The notes beneath the pieces are model-generated. The model searched no databases. It saw only the letters and a program-made list of their open reading frames with translations, and was not told where the DNA came from. Positions 1-8,056 of a stretch of 59,393 nucleotides of DNA are shown here, in pieces. Numbering within the stretch: the stretch's first letter is position 1; each line of letters begins with the position of its first letter. The translations under genes were made by a program, and so were the position numbers. Source of the stretch: an uncultured Acidimicrobiales bacterium (GTDB lineage: Bacteria; Actinomycetota; Acidimicrobiia; Acidimicrobiales; SHLQ01); assembly GCA_905479685.1 (NCBI GenBank), contig CAJQNJ010000133.1, forward strand, positions 1-59,393. Reading direction: 5' to 3'.

Positions 1-36
1 GGCTCCTGTCCAGACGACGGCTCCTGTCCAGACGAC
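1..36 (+). repeat. 18-bp perfect tandem repeat, two copies
   Basis: Two identical 18-bp units (1-18 and 19-36) open the window. They encode the hexapeptide APVQTT twice in the Thr/Pro-rich tail of the gene that is cut by the window edge. More copies may lie upstream, outside the window. Confidence 0.85.
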
Positions 37-187
37 GACGCCATCTACGACAGCGGCGCCGGACACGACGATTTCCCTACCAGCCACGGCGGCACCCACA
101 TCGACCGTTGCGCCGACGACCACGGTCGTGACCACCTCGTCGACGACAAGCACGACCCTTCCACCGCTCACCGGTGGAAGCAGCTAG
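2..187 (+). CDS. C-terminal end of a Thr/Pro/Ala-rich protein (partial)
   Basis: An open frame enters from the window edge and stops at TAG 185-187. It gives 61 residues that are almost all Thr, Pro, Ala, Ser and Val, ending in LTGGSS. Low-complexity tails of this kind are typical of actinobacterial secreted or cell-wall-spanning proteins. The stop directly abuts the apbE start, so the two are probably co-transcribed. An ApbE-flavinylated FMN-binding protein would fit next to apbE and a ferric-reductase-like membrane protein, but no domain is visible here, so that role is only a guess. Confidence 0.55.
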   Translation, partial: APVQTTAPVQTTTPSTTAAPDTTISLPATAAPTSTVAPTTTVVTTSSTTSTTLPPLTGGSS

Positions 188-1108
188 GTGCCCATGGTGA
201 CCGACCTCGGCCTGCACGAGACCACTTTTCGAGCGCTCGGGTCGCGCTGTCGAATCGTTGCTGACATCGAGCGCCCAGTTCACGCTGCGGTGCATCGACT
301 CGAGGATCTGGAAGCTCGGTGGAGCCGCTTCATTCCCACGAGCGAGGTCTCCACGCTCAACATGCTCGCAGGTGAATGGACGGAGGTCTCCGAAGTGACC
401 CACCTGTTGGTCCGTCGGGCAGCCGAGGCGAGACACCGCACCGACGGTGTGATGAACCCACTGCTCCTGAACGAGTTGATCGCATGCGGGTACGACCGCT
501 CGCACGAAAAGCTTGTTTCCGCGATCGGTACCATGCCCACGAGTCAGTCCGAGGTAGCGGGCGCGGCCCCTCACATCAAAGTCGGGGACATCGCCTTGGA
601 GAGTGGCCGAGTCCGAATTCCGTCCGGGGTGGCGTTCGATCCCGGGGGTGTCGGCAAGGGGTTGGCCGCAGATCTCGTGATGGATGACCTGCTGGATGCA
701 GGGGTGACCTGGGCAATGGTGTCGCTTGGTGGCGATCTGCGATTCGGCGGTGCGGACCTTGCCGACCACGGGTGCGAGACACACATCGAGGATCCGTACG
801 ACCGCGGCTCGGTCTGGGGAACCATCCGGGTGCGCGGTGGAGCGGTGGCGACCAGCAGCACCCTTTCTCGTCGCTGGGCTCATGCTGGACGAATGCAGCA
901 TCACTTACTCGACAGCACTTCGGGACGGCCGTTCGAGGGGCCGCGGGTGGCGGCGACCGTCCATGCCGATGAAGGATGGTGGGCTGATGTTGTCGCAAAG
1001 ACGCTGGTCCTCGACACAGCGGTCGGAAACGAACAACTGGCCGAATGGGGAGCGCGGGCGCTCGTATTCGAGTCGCACGGAGCCGCCAACTTTGGGCTGC
1101 TCGCATGA
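188..1108 (+). CDS. apbE: FAD:protein FMN transferase (ApbE family)
   Basis: ApbE proteins attach FMN covalently to a Thr/Ser of partner redox proteins outside the cytoplasmic membrane. The 306-residue product is near family length. It has the family's central block DPGGVGKGLAAD, then SLGGDLRFGG, then the metal/FAD-site signature around HHLLDSTSGRP near the C-terminus. The GTG at 188 directly follows the previous stop; an in-frame ATG six bases later is an equal alternative. No signal peptide or lipobox is evident at this start, which is unusual for exported ApbE. The next gene, a haem-b membrane protein, overlaps by 4 nt (ATGA), suggesting an extracytoplasmic flavin/haem electron-transfer unit. 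Confidence 0.88.
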   Translation: MPMVTDLGLHETTFRALGSRCRIVADIERPVHAAVHRLEDLEARWSRFIPTSEVSTLNMLAGEWTEVSEVTHLLVRRAAEARHRTDGVMNPLLLNELIACGYDRSHEKLVSAIGTMPTSQSEVAGAAPHIKVGDIALESGRVRIPSGVAFDPGGVGKGLAADLVMDDLLDAGVTWAMVSLGGDLRFGGADLADHGCETHIEDPYDRGSVWGTIRVRGGAVATSSTLSRRWAHAGRMQHHLLDSTSGRPFEGPRVAATVHADEGWWADVVAKTLVLDTAVGNEQLAEWGARALVFESHGAANFGLLA

Positions 1109-1734
1109 CGGCTGGAGACGTCGTCGTCGTTGATGAGATCTGGTGGTACGTCAGTCGCGCCGCAGGGATCGTGGCCTGGGTCCTCCTCAGCGCATCGGTG
1201 ATTGCTGGGCTGTCCCTCTCGACCCGCGGCTCGCGTCGGCTGCCGACCGGTTGGCCCATCGATCTCCATCGATTCCTGAGCACCCTGGCTCTTGTCTTCC
1301 TCGGGGTTCACATCGCAGCGCTGGTGCCAGACAATTTCGTGGAGTTCAGCTGGGCAGAACTTTTCGTGCCGCTGGCTTCGACGTGGAGACCATGGGCCGT
1401 GGCGTTCGGAGTCGTGGCCTTCTGGCTGGTCGTGGCGGTGGAGCTCACCTCGGTGATCCGTCGGCAGCTTCCAACTCGCCTCTGGCGGGCTGTACATTTG
1501 CTGAGTTTCGTCGTGTGGCTTTCTTCGACCATCCATCTGTTTCTGGCAGGCACCGACGTTGCGTCGTTCGCCTTTCGAGTAGTCCAGGTGGTAGCGATTG
1601 CTGCGGTGTCTTTGCTGTTCGTGCAGCGAATGCTCGTCGGTCGCGCGCGGCGACGAACGAGGTCAGCTGGTGGTGTTTCGCTGCCGATCGAGGAATCGGT
1701 AGACGTCGACGAGGTCTACGCCGGGGAACGGTGA
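1105..1734 (+). CDS. Ferric reductase-like transmembrane protein (haem b)
   Basis: This is a 209-residue integral membrane protein with about five to six hydrophobic segments. Two helices each carry a His pair spaced 13-14 residues (DLHRFL...GVHIAA and RAVHLL...TIHLFL), the arrangement used by ferric reductase/NADPH oxidase-like domains to bind b haems across the membrane. ATG 1105 overlaps the apbE stop, and this was preferred over an upstream in-frame start that would lie inside apbE. It probably passes electrons to the ApbE-flavinylated partner. The C-terminal 24 codons overlap the 3' end of the opposing regulator gene. Confidence 0.75.
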   Translation: MTAGDVVVVDEIWWYVSRAAGIVAWVLLSASVIAGLSLSTRGSRRLPTGWPIDLHRFLSTLALVFLGVHIAALVPDNFVEFSWAELFVPLASTWRPWAVAFGVVAFWLVVAVELTSVIRRQLPTRLWRAVHLLSFVVWLSSTIHLFLAGTDVASFAFRVVQVVAIAAVSLLFVQRMLVGRARRRTRSAGGVSLPIEESVDVDEVYAGER

Positions 1735-3117
1735 GAACTCGCCGCTCGATGGGGGAAGAGCGGTGAGTACATGGCTTCTCTGAGCGGCGGACGGCCATGC
1801 GACAGATTCCCATCGCTCGACGAGTTCTGGGTCCGGTGCTGTCCGCGACGATCGTGCATCGAGGCGGCGAATGGTGTCGCCTCCACGAAAGTGTGTCGCA
1901 AGCTCGGAAGTCGTTCCGATGCTGACCGCATAGGGATTGTTGGAAGCATCCTCGATGTATGTTGCGCACCACCACTCACCGCCATCGGTGATCGTGTGCT
2001 GATAGTGCAGCATGAAACTCTGACTGGCCTGCCAGGCCTGTCGCACGCCCCACTGTCGCGAGACGCGCATTCCTTCGACAGTTCCGTCCTTGTCGGCGGG
2101 GTAGTCGATGCCGTCGTTTTCGTATGCCTTGGAGACGACCCCTTCCGGGTTGCATCGAAGGAAATGCACCGGGATTCCGAGGTGCTGGGTGGCCAGATTG
2201 GTGAAACGATGTGCGGCCATCTCGTATGACACGTAGAAGGCTTCCTTCAAGTCTTCGATCGACAGGTCGTTCTGCTCGAAGCTCCTCTTCAGGAGATCCA
2301 CTGCTGGGGCCTCCGGGATCAACGCCGCCGCAGAGAAGTAGTTCGATTCCACGCGCTGGCGAAGGTAGTCGCCGAAGTCACGTGTGGACGAATGCTCCAA
2401 GGCGTAGTGACCAAGGGTCTGGAGAACGACCGAGCGCGCCGCGCGCATGTCCACCTCTTCACGCAACGGGATGTAGATGATGCGGTTCCTCTGGTCGGTC
2501 ACCGAGCGCGCACTGCTCGGCATGCCACGTGCGCGTTCGACCCGAAAGCCGAAGTGAGAAGCCAGCTCGGTGATATGACGTTCCGAGAGTGGGCCAGAGC
2601 CCTGATAGTCGGTCGAGGCCATCGCCTCTGCCACGATCGATTCGATCTCGGAGAAGTAGTTGTTGGTCTCGCGCATTTCGCGTCGTAGTTCTGCGTTGGC
2701 GAGTCGTGCCTTGTCCTCTGCGCGGAGCGCGCGACCGCTGTCGGATTGCGGGACGCGGTTCCACAGTGCGACCACATGCTCGAGCACGTCGTCGCTGATC
2801 TTCGCGTTCGGTTTCAGGTGGGGCAGACCGAGCGCCTTGTATTGCGGATGCTCCTGCGCGTGCGCCAGATCGAGTTCGAGTTGAGCTCGTCGATTCGGTG
2901 GTGTCGCGTCGACGAGATCGGACATGGTCACGTCGAGGGTTTCGGCCAGATTGTTGAGTAACCCTATTTTGGGTTCGATCCGACCATTTTCGAGCTGCGA
3001 CAAGTATGGAACGGGCTTGTCGACACCTGCGCTGAGGTCAGCAAGCGTCATCTTTTGACGTTTGCGGAAGTGACGGATTCGGTGTCCGAGGACTCCGAGA
3101 TCGAGTGTGTCCGACAT
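1663..3117 (-). CDS. RamB-type XRE/ImmA-IrrE family transcriptional regulator
   Basis: The 484-residue protein begins with a Cro/CI-type helix-turn-helix (about residues 10-65, with LADLSAGVDKPVPYLSQLEN), followed by an ImmA/IrrE-like domain and a long C-terminal domain typical of the short-chain fatty acyl/RamB regulators. RamB and its relatives control glyoxylate-shunt and acetate or propionate genes in actinobacteria. The zinc-protease HExxH motif is not intact: the equivalent place reads LGHYALEH, so protease activity is unlikely. ATG 3117 has an AGGGAG Shine-Dalgarno upstream. It is divergent from a malate synthase-like gene, which agrees with the family's regulon. Its last 72 bp overlap the opposing membrane-protein gene. 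Confidence 0.82.
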   Translation of the reverse strand: MSDTLDLGVLGHRIRHFRKRQKMTLADLSAGVDKPVPYLSQLENGRIEPKIGLLNNLAETLDVTMSDLVDATPPNRRAQLELDLAHAQEHPQYKALGLPHLKPNAKISDDVLEHVVALWNRVPQSDSGRALRAEDKARLANAELRREMRETNNYFSEIESIVAEAMASTDYQGSGPLSERHITELASHFGFRVERARGMPSSARSVTDQRNRIIYIPLREEVDMRAARSVVLQTLGHYALEHSSTRDFGDYLRQRVESNYFSAAALIPEAPAVDLLKRSFEQNDLSIEDLKEAFYVSYEMAAHRFTNLATQHLGIPVHFLRCNPEGVVSKAYENDGIDYPADKDGTVEGMRVSRQWGVRQAWQASQSFMLHYQHTITDGGEWWCATYIEDASNNPYAVSIGTTSELATHFRGGDTIRRLDARSSRTAPDPELVERWESVAWPSAAQRSHVLTALPPSSGEFSPFPGVDLVDVYRFLDRQRNTTS

Positions 3118-3276
3118 ACCTTGGCTCCCTACGCTCGCAACTTCGTGCGTTCTTTCGATAATGGCGGTGCTTTGATCAGTTTATCCCATAGATCTCTCTA
3201 GCTGAAGGGCGAAAATGGCGAGATTCTGTAATCGGGTAGCGCGGCGGGCGTTCCCGCGGCAAGAAGGAGATAGGCC
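3118..3276. promoter_or_regulatory. Divergent intergenic region between ramB-like and malate synthase-like genes
   Basis: This 159-bp gap holds the 5' ends of both genes. A strong Shine-Dalgarno (AAGGAG, 3264-3269) lies 7 nt before the ATG at 3277, and a small GCGGG/CCCGC hairpin sits just upstream of it. The part near 3178-3200 is AT-richer than its surroundings and may hold a promoter. I do not see a clear RamB operator. Confidence 0.4.
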
Positions 3277-3906
3277 ATGGCGGTCACCGATCAGACAACA
3301 CGACCACGACACGAGTTCGTGGCGCAGCCGTTCTCCGGAGCTGTTCCTGGGGTGGAGATCGTTCTACCAACCGCCAACAACCAGGGCATGGATCTCCTCG
3401 ACCCACGGACGCTGAAGTTGATCGGGTCCCTTCACCGCCGCTTCTGGTCGCGGCGTAAAGAGCTCCTCATGGGTTGCGCGCAGTCCGACCAGTCGGTTGC
3501 ACCGCGAGCCGCGAGTTCTGGATCGCTCGTGTACGCGATCGATCTCACGGGATCGTTGGCGAAAACGTGGGATGGTCGTATTGGTCTCCACAAGGACCTG
3601 CGCGAGATGGCCGAGGCGGACCCCACGCCCGAGGCGACGCCTCTCGTCGCGATTCGTGGATGGGGAGAGACCGAACCCGGTGTCCTTGTCGATGGCCGCT
3701 CGGTACCTGCGTGTATCTTCGACCTCGCGCTCGCACTTCGATCCGGCGCCGACTTGTTTCGACGAGAGGAACGGCCGTTCTCGATCAGCATTCCGGCTTC
3801 GGCGTGTGCAGAGGAGCAGCGCCTGTGGATAGATCTGTCGAACCTGGCCCACGATCGCACGGGGATCGACAGAGGGACCGTCGAGATCGGCGTCGACACG
3901 TATTGA
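3277..3906 (+). CDS. Malate synthase-like protein, C-terminally truncated, probably non-catalytic
   Basis: The 209-residue product follows the N-terminal half of malate synthase A in order: the clasp segment LIGSLHRRFWSRRKELL, a block SGSLVYAIDLTGSLAKTW (family: SGA.VW.ADFEDA..PTW), then RGW...VLVDG, PFSISIPAS...EQRLWIDL and RGTVEIGVDTY (family: GTIRATVLIET). It stops there, where the metal-binding Glu of the family would lie (Asp here). The remaining barrel, including the later catalytic Asp, is absent. About 50 residues are also missing between the clasp and the SGSL block. A full enzyme has about 530 residues. The strong Shine-Dalgarno and clean frame argue against simple decay. It is divergent from a RamB-type regulator. 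Its function is unknown. Confidence 0.7.
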   Translation: MAVTDQTTRPRHEFVAQPFSGAVPGVEIVLPTANNQGMDLLDPRTLKLIGSLHRRFWSRRKELLMGCAQSDQSVAPRAASSGSLVYAIDLTGSLAKTWDGRIGLHKDLREMAEADPTPEATPLVAIRGWGETEPGVLVDGRSVPACIFDLALALRSGADLFRREERPFSISIPASACAEEQRLWIDLSNLAHDRTGIDRGTVEIGVDTY

Positions 3907-3966
3907 TCGCTCGCTCCGATCCGATAGCGATCGGTTGGTGAGCAGAAGCTGCGGTACTACTGGTAC

Positions 3967-4656
3967 ATGGGAATTTTGAACGTCGACCGGGGCAGTGACG
4001 AACGCTCGGACGCGCTTCGTACGAGGCGAGACGTCATAGGGACGTATCTCTCCCACAAGTCCCCTCAGGTCATCCTCACCGGTGTCACGATCATCGCCGT
4101 TGTTCGGCTGCTCGTCGGTTCCGCCAGCTGGGGCGATCTTGTCGTGGTCGGCCTGACGATTCTCTTGACCGGATTCGTGGAGTGGTTCTTGCACCTCGTG
4201 TTACTTCATGCGCCAGAGGACTCGAAACGTATGACGAAGTTCGGCACGGGTTCTGGGCACCGTGAACACCATCTCGACCCGCTGAATGTCGGCTGGATCA
4301 TGCTTGGACCTCAAGACGCATTCATCTTCTTGTTGTTGCTCATGGGCTGGACCGCGGCATGGTCTCTGCCGCTCATCGCGTTGATCGGCGTCCCGTTCGT
4401 GGCCACGTATCTCACGGCTCTACTAGCCGCCTATCTCACGCTGGCGCACTACGAATGGGTGCATCTCTTGGTGCACACCCGCTACCGGGCCCGTAGTCGC
4501 TACTACCGACGCCTCGCAGCGAACCATCGGCTCCACCACTATCGCAACGAGCACTACTGGCTCGGGGTCACCTCGAACCTGGGAGATCGGATGCTTCGAA
4601 CCCTGCCAGCGGACAAGTCCGATGTCGCTCTCTCCGATACCGCCCGAACGCTATAA
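3967..4656 (+). CDS. Fatty acid hydroxylase/sterol desaturase superfamily membrane protein
   Basis: This 229-residue protein has about four membrane segments and the histidine clusters of di-iron membrane hydroxylases: EWFLH...LLH, HREHH, HYEWVHLLVH and NHRLHHYRNEH. Members hydroxylate or desaturate lipids, sterols or carotenoids; the short length and HREHH spacing also recall beta-carotene hydroxylases. The substrate cannot be told from sequence. The start is ATG 3967, 60 bp after the malate synthase-like gene. A pair of hairpin repeats follows the gene. Confidence 0.78.
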   Translation: MGILNVDRGSDERSDALRTRRDVIGTYLSHKSPQVILTGVTIIAVVRLLVGSASWGDLVVVGLTILLTGFVEWFLHLVLLHAPEDSKRMTKFGTGSGHREHHLDPLNVGWIMLGPQDAFIFLLLLMGWTAAWSLPLIALIGVPFVATYLTALLAAYLTLAHYEWVHLLVHTRYRARSRYYRRLAANHRLHHYRNEHYWLGVTSNLGDRMLRTLPADKSDVALSDTARTL

Positions 4657-4659
4657 CAA

Positions 4660-4749
4660 CCGCACTCGGCTTCGCCGATGCGGCTCCCTAGCGGCCGTTC
4701 GGCTCCTAGGTTCTTCCCCCGCACTCGGCTTCGCCGATGCGGCTCCCTA
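4660..4749. repeat. Two direct copies of a hairpin-forming intergenic repeat
   Basis: A 31-bp sequence at 4660-4690 recurs identically at 4719-4749. The first 24 bases of each copy fold back: CCGCA pairs with TGCGG and TCGGC with GCCGA around a TTC loop, with one bulged C. The copies lie between two co-directional genes, and no T-tract follows, so they look more like REP-type elements than simple terminators. Confidence 0.75.
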
Positions 4750-4776
4750 TCGGTACGGCATGGGTAGCCTTGGTGG

Positions 4777-6453
4777 GTGACCGACAACGCTGCTGAACCG
4801 TCGACTGATTTCGTTCGGGAGAAGATCCGCAACGACAACACCTCGGGTTTGTACAGCGGTCGCGTACAAACGCGATTTCCGCCGGAGCCGAATGGATACC
4901 TCCACATCGGACATGCAAAGTCCATCGCGCTCAACTTTGGCATCGCCGCCGACTTCGATGGCATCTGCAACCTTCGATTCGACGACACCAATCCAGAGAC
5001 CGAGGACCAGGACTATGTGGACGGCATCGTCGAGGACATCGAGTGGCTCGGATACACGCCGCATTCGGTGGTCTACGCCTCGGACTATTTCGAGCAGCTC
5101 TACGCCTGGGCTGAATCCCTGATCGAACGCGGTCTCGCGTACGTCGACGACCAGGATGCCGAGATGATCTCTGCGCAACGTGGAGGGTTCACGACACCGG
5201 GTGTCGACAGTCCGTTCCGGGAGCGAAGCGTGGAGGAGAACCTCGAACTGTTTCGCAACATGCGAGCTGGCGCCTACGCAGAAGGCGAGCGAGTGCTCCG
5301 AGCGAAGATCGACATGAATCACGAGAACATGCAGATGCGTGATCCCGTCCTCTACCGAATTCGTCAGGCGCACCACGTCCGCACCGGTGACACCTGGGTG
5401 ATCTATCCGACCTATGACTGGGCGCACGGCCAGTCCGATGCCATCGAGCGGGTGACCCACTCGATCTGCACGCTCGAGTTCGACGCCCACCGACCGTTGT
5501 ACGACTGGTGTTTGGAGCACCTCGATCTGCCAGCCGAGAAGCCCGAACAAACCGAGTTCGCACGTCTCAACCTGACCCATACGGTCACCTCGAAGAGAAA
5601 ACTGCGACAGTTGGTTGAAGACGGCAGCGTCGACGGCTGGGACGATCCGCGGATGCCGACGCTTCGAGGGATCCGACGTCGGGGATACCCACCGGCTGCC
5701 ATCCGAGCGTTCATGGACCACATCGGTGTTGCCAAGAGCAACAGCACCCATGACATCGAGCTGCTCGAATCGTTCATACGTACCGAGCTCAACCGAACTG
5801 CACTTCGCCGAATGGCAGTTCTACGACCGCTCAAGGTCATCATCACCAACTGGCCCAGTGGCGCCGATGATCTGCGAGAGGCGATCAACAACCCAGAGGA
5901 TGACACCGCTGGGACTCGATTGGTGCCGTTCTCCGGAGAGCTCTGGATCGAAGAGGACGACTTCAAACTCGATCCGCCCCCCAAGTATTTTCGCCTGACG
6001 GTTGGTCGCGAGGTACGCCTCCGTGCGGGCTACTTCATCACGGCACATGACGTCGCAACCGATGCCTCGGGCAAGGTCACCGAGGTGTACTGCACGTACG
6101 ACCCAGAGACTGCCGGAGGCCAGGCTCCAGATGGTCGAAAGGTGAAGTCGACGATCCACTGGGTCTCGGCGGCTCACGCAATCGACGCCACGGTGAACCT
6201 CTACGAACGACTCCTTCTCGACAGCAACCCCGGCGCCGATGGGTCGGACCCGCTGTCGAGCCTGAACCCCAATTCGCGCGAGCAGCTCTCGAACGCGAAG
6301 CTCGAGCCTGCGCTCGCCGAGGTGGAGGTTGGACAAGTCGTCCAGTTCGAGCGCCTTGGATACTTCGCCGTGGACCTCGACGACACGAGCGTGTTCCATC
6401 GCACCGTTGGCCTCCGTGACGAGTGGGCCAACATCCAGAAACGAAAGCAATAG
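4777..6453 (+). CDS. glnS: Glutaminyl-tRNA synthetase
   Basis: This class I synthetase charges tRNA-Gln with glutamine in the cytoplasm. The 558-residue product has the HIGH motif at 43-46 within PNGYLHIGHAKS, a KMSKS-type loop VTSKRKL at about 270-276, and the C-terminal anticodon-binding beta-barrels including LWIEEDDF and the closing ...VFHRTVGLRDEWA block. Length and order match bacterial GlnRS (about 550). The start is GTG 4777, 28 bp after the hairpin repeat. Most actinobacteria make Gln-tRNA by the GatCAB amidotransferase route, so a GlnRS here is notable. Confidence 0.95.
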   Translation: MTDNAAEPSTDFVREKIRNDNTSGLYSGRVQTRFPPEPNGYLHIGHAKSIALNFGIAADFDGICNLRFDDTNPETEDQDYVDGIVEDIEWLGYTPHSVVYASDYFEQLYAWAESLIERGLAYVDDQDAEMISAQRGGFTTPGVDSPFRERSVEENLELFRNMRAGAYAEGERVLRAKIDMNHENMQMRDPVLYRIRQAHHVRTGDTWVIYPTYDWAHGQSDAIERVTHSICTLEFDAHRPLYDWCLEHLDLPAEKPEQTEFARLNLTHTVTSKRKLRQLVEDGSVDGWDDPRMPTLRGIRRRGYPPAAIRAFMDHIGVAKSNSTHDIELLESFIRTELNRTALRRMAVLRPLKVIITNWPSGADDLREAINNPEDDTAGTRLVPFSGELWIEEDDFKLDPPPKYFRLTVGREVRLRAGYFITAHDVATDASGKVTEVYCTYDPETAGGQAPDGRKVKSTIHWVSAAHAIDATVNLYERLLLDSNPGADGSDPLSSLNPNSREQLSNAKLEPALAEVEVGQVVQFERLGYFAVDLDDTSVFHRTVGLRDEWANIQKRKQ

Positions 6454-6502
6454 ACGTATACGAAGGTGCAACACGCCTTCACCAGCGGATTACTGTGGCC
6501 GC

Positions 6503-6997
6503 ATGAGTCATCTCATCGGTCCAGAGCACTTTCGCGCCGTGATGGGCCAGGTTCCTACCTGTGTCACCGTCGTCACCGCAATGGTCGATGACGAACCTCA
6601 GGCAATGGTCATCGGCAGTTTCGTGTCCGTATCGCTCGACCCGCCCCTGGCCGGATTCTTCTGCACTACGGCATCGGAGACATGGCAGGCCTTGCGACGT
6701 GCCGAGGTCCTCGGCGTGAACGTGTTGGGCGAGCACCAGATCGACATCAGCAATGCGTGCATGCGTGCCCCCGAAGAACGCCTCGATGGCCTCGATTGGT
6801 CGATGGTCGATGGCGCTCCCCGAATCGCCGGAACGTCAGCGTGGATCTCGCTGACCTTGCACCAGGTGGTCGACGCCGGCGATCACGAATTCGCGCTGTG
6901 CAACGTGGTCACGATGGACGTGCCCGACGACCCGCTCTCGCCGGTTGTCTTCTACGCCGGGGCCTATCGGCGACTCGCAGACGTTACGAACGACTAG
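6503..6997 (+). CDS. Flavin reductase-like domain protein
   Basis: The 164-residue product is a single FMN-binding split-barrel domain: VPTCVTVVTA near the N-terminus, then MVIGSFVSVSLDPPLAGFF, and CNVVTMDV late in the protein. Such proteins reduce free FMN/FAD with NAD(P)H for partner monooxygenases, though some bind flavin for other uses. ATG 6503 was chosen because the longer upstream frame would run into glnS. The stop lies 6 nt before the amidohydrolase start, so the two are probably co-transcribed. No monooxygenase partner is adjacent. Confidence 0.82.
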   Translation: MSHLIGPEHFRAVMGQVPTCVTVVTAMVDDEPQAMVIGSFVSVSLDPPLAGFFCTTASETWQALRRAEVLGVNVLGEHQIDISNACMRAPEERLDGLDWSMVDGAPRIAGTSAWISLTLHQVVDAGDHEFALCNVVTMDVPDDPLSPVVFYAGAYRRLADVTND

Positions 6998-7003
6998 CCG
7001 CTG

Positions 7004-8035
7004 ATGCACATCGTCCGTAGTGACGCACACCGGGCGCACTTCCCGGCCGGCGAGATCTACATGGGAGAGCTCGTTCGACCCTTCGAGTGCCCGGAGCGTT
7101 GGGACTACATCGTCGCTGCGCTCGTCGAGGCGGGACTAACCGATGTGGTCGAGCCAGAAGCGGTCGAGGAGTCGGTGCTGCATGGTGTCCACGAGACCGC
7201 GTATCTCGACTTCCTGCAGAGCGCGTGGGCTCGGTGGACGGACACCGGAGCGTCCGGCGACATGATTCCCACCTGCTTCCCGGTCCGCGGCATGGTCCAG
7301 GAGATGCCGATCGACATCGATGGCCAACTCGGGTTCTTCGCATTTGCTGCCGAGACCGCCATCACGGGCGGAACATGGTCAGCGGCACACGCTGCAGCCT
7401 CGATCGCCCGCACCGCGCAGCGGCTGGCGTCGGCACCCAATTCCACGTCGTTTGCGTTGTGCCGACCACCTGGGCACCACGCTGCCCGCAACTACTTCGG
7501 CGGCTATTGCTTCATCAACAATGCCGCAGTCGCAGCACAGGGCTACCGCTCCGACGGCGCCGAACGCGTCGCCATCCTCGATGTCGACTTTCACCACGGC
7601 AACGGGACGCAGGACATCTTCTATGAACGCAGCGACGTCTTCTTCGCCTCGCTCCACGGCGACCCCCGTCACGAGTTTCCACACTTCCTCGGCTTCGCCA
7701 ACGAAACGGGTGAAGGGCCAGGCGAAGGATTCAACGCGAACTACCCGCTGCCTCCGGGGACCACGTTCGACGTGTGGTTGGAGGCCCTCGAACATGCCTT
7801 GGCCCGCATCTCTTCGTTCGGCCCGGACGCAGTGGTCGTTTCCCTCGGTGTCGACACCTTCGAAGGCGACCCGATCAGCAGCTTCAGGCTGCGATCCGAA
7901 GACTTCAAAGTAATCGGAAACCGCATCGGTGAGCTCGCAGCGCCAACCGTCTACTGCATGGAGGGCGGCTATGCGGTTGCCGAGATCGGAACGAACACGG
8001 TGAACGTGTTGACCGGTCATCTGGACCACTCGTAG
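7004..8035 (+). CDS. Acetylpolyamine amidohydrolase / histone deacetylase family
   Basis: This zinc hydrolase removes acetyl groups from N-acetylated polyamines or related amines. The 343-residue product shows the family's RPPGHHA at about 154-160, the zinc-ligand block DVDFHHGNGTQ starting near 193, and GVDTFEGDPIS with the third metal-binding Asp. The length fits bacterial acetylpolyamine amidohydrolases (about 340). It lies between the flavin reductase and a HisD paralogue. A polyamine importer and an acetyltransferase further along the window give it a plausible substrate source, but they are not in the same operon. Confidence 0.88.
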   Translation: MHIVRSDAHRAHFPAGEIYMGELVRPFECPERWDYIVAALVEAGLTDVVEPEAVEESVLHGVHETAYLDFLQSAWARWTDTGASGDMIPTCFPVRGMVQEMPIDIDGQLGFFAFAAETAITGGTWSAAHAAASIARTAQRLASAPNSTSFALCRPPGHHAARNYFGGYCFINNAAVAAQGYRSDGAERVAILDVDFHHGNGTQDIFYERSDVFFASLHGDPRHEFPHFLGFANETGEGPGEGFNANYPLPPGTTFDVWLEALEHALARISSFGPDAVVVSLGVDTFEGDPISSFRLRSEDFKVIGNRIGELAAPTVYCMEGGYAVAEIGTNTVNVLTGHLDHS

Positions 8036-8056
8036 ATCGGGCACGTCAGTAGCCTG

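Noticed and set aside
1..36. Short repeats at the window start as a CRISPR array
   Set aside because: The two units are directly adjacent with no spacer and encode a repeated hexapeptide in a Thr/Pro-rich tail.
3907..3966. Continuation of malate synthase after a frameshift
   Set aside because: Only 60 bp separate the stop from the next gene, and no frame there resembles the missing barrel part.
4747..5751. Minus-strand frame opposite glnS
   Set aside because: Its product has no recognisable fold, and GlnRS motifs are clear on the other strand.
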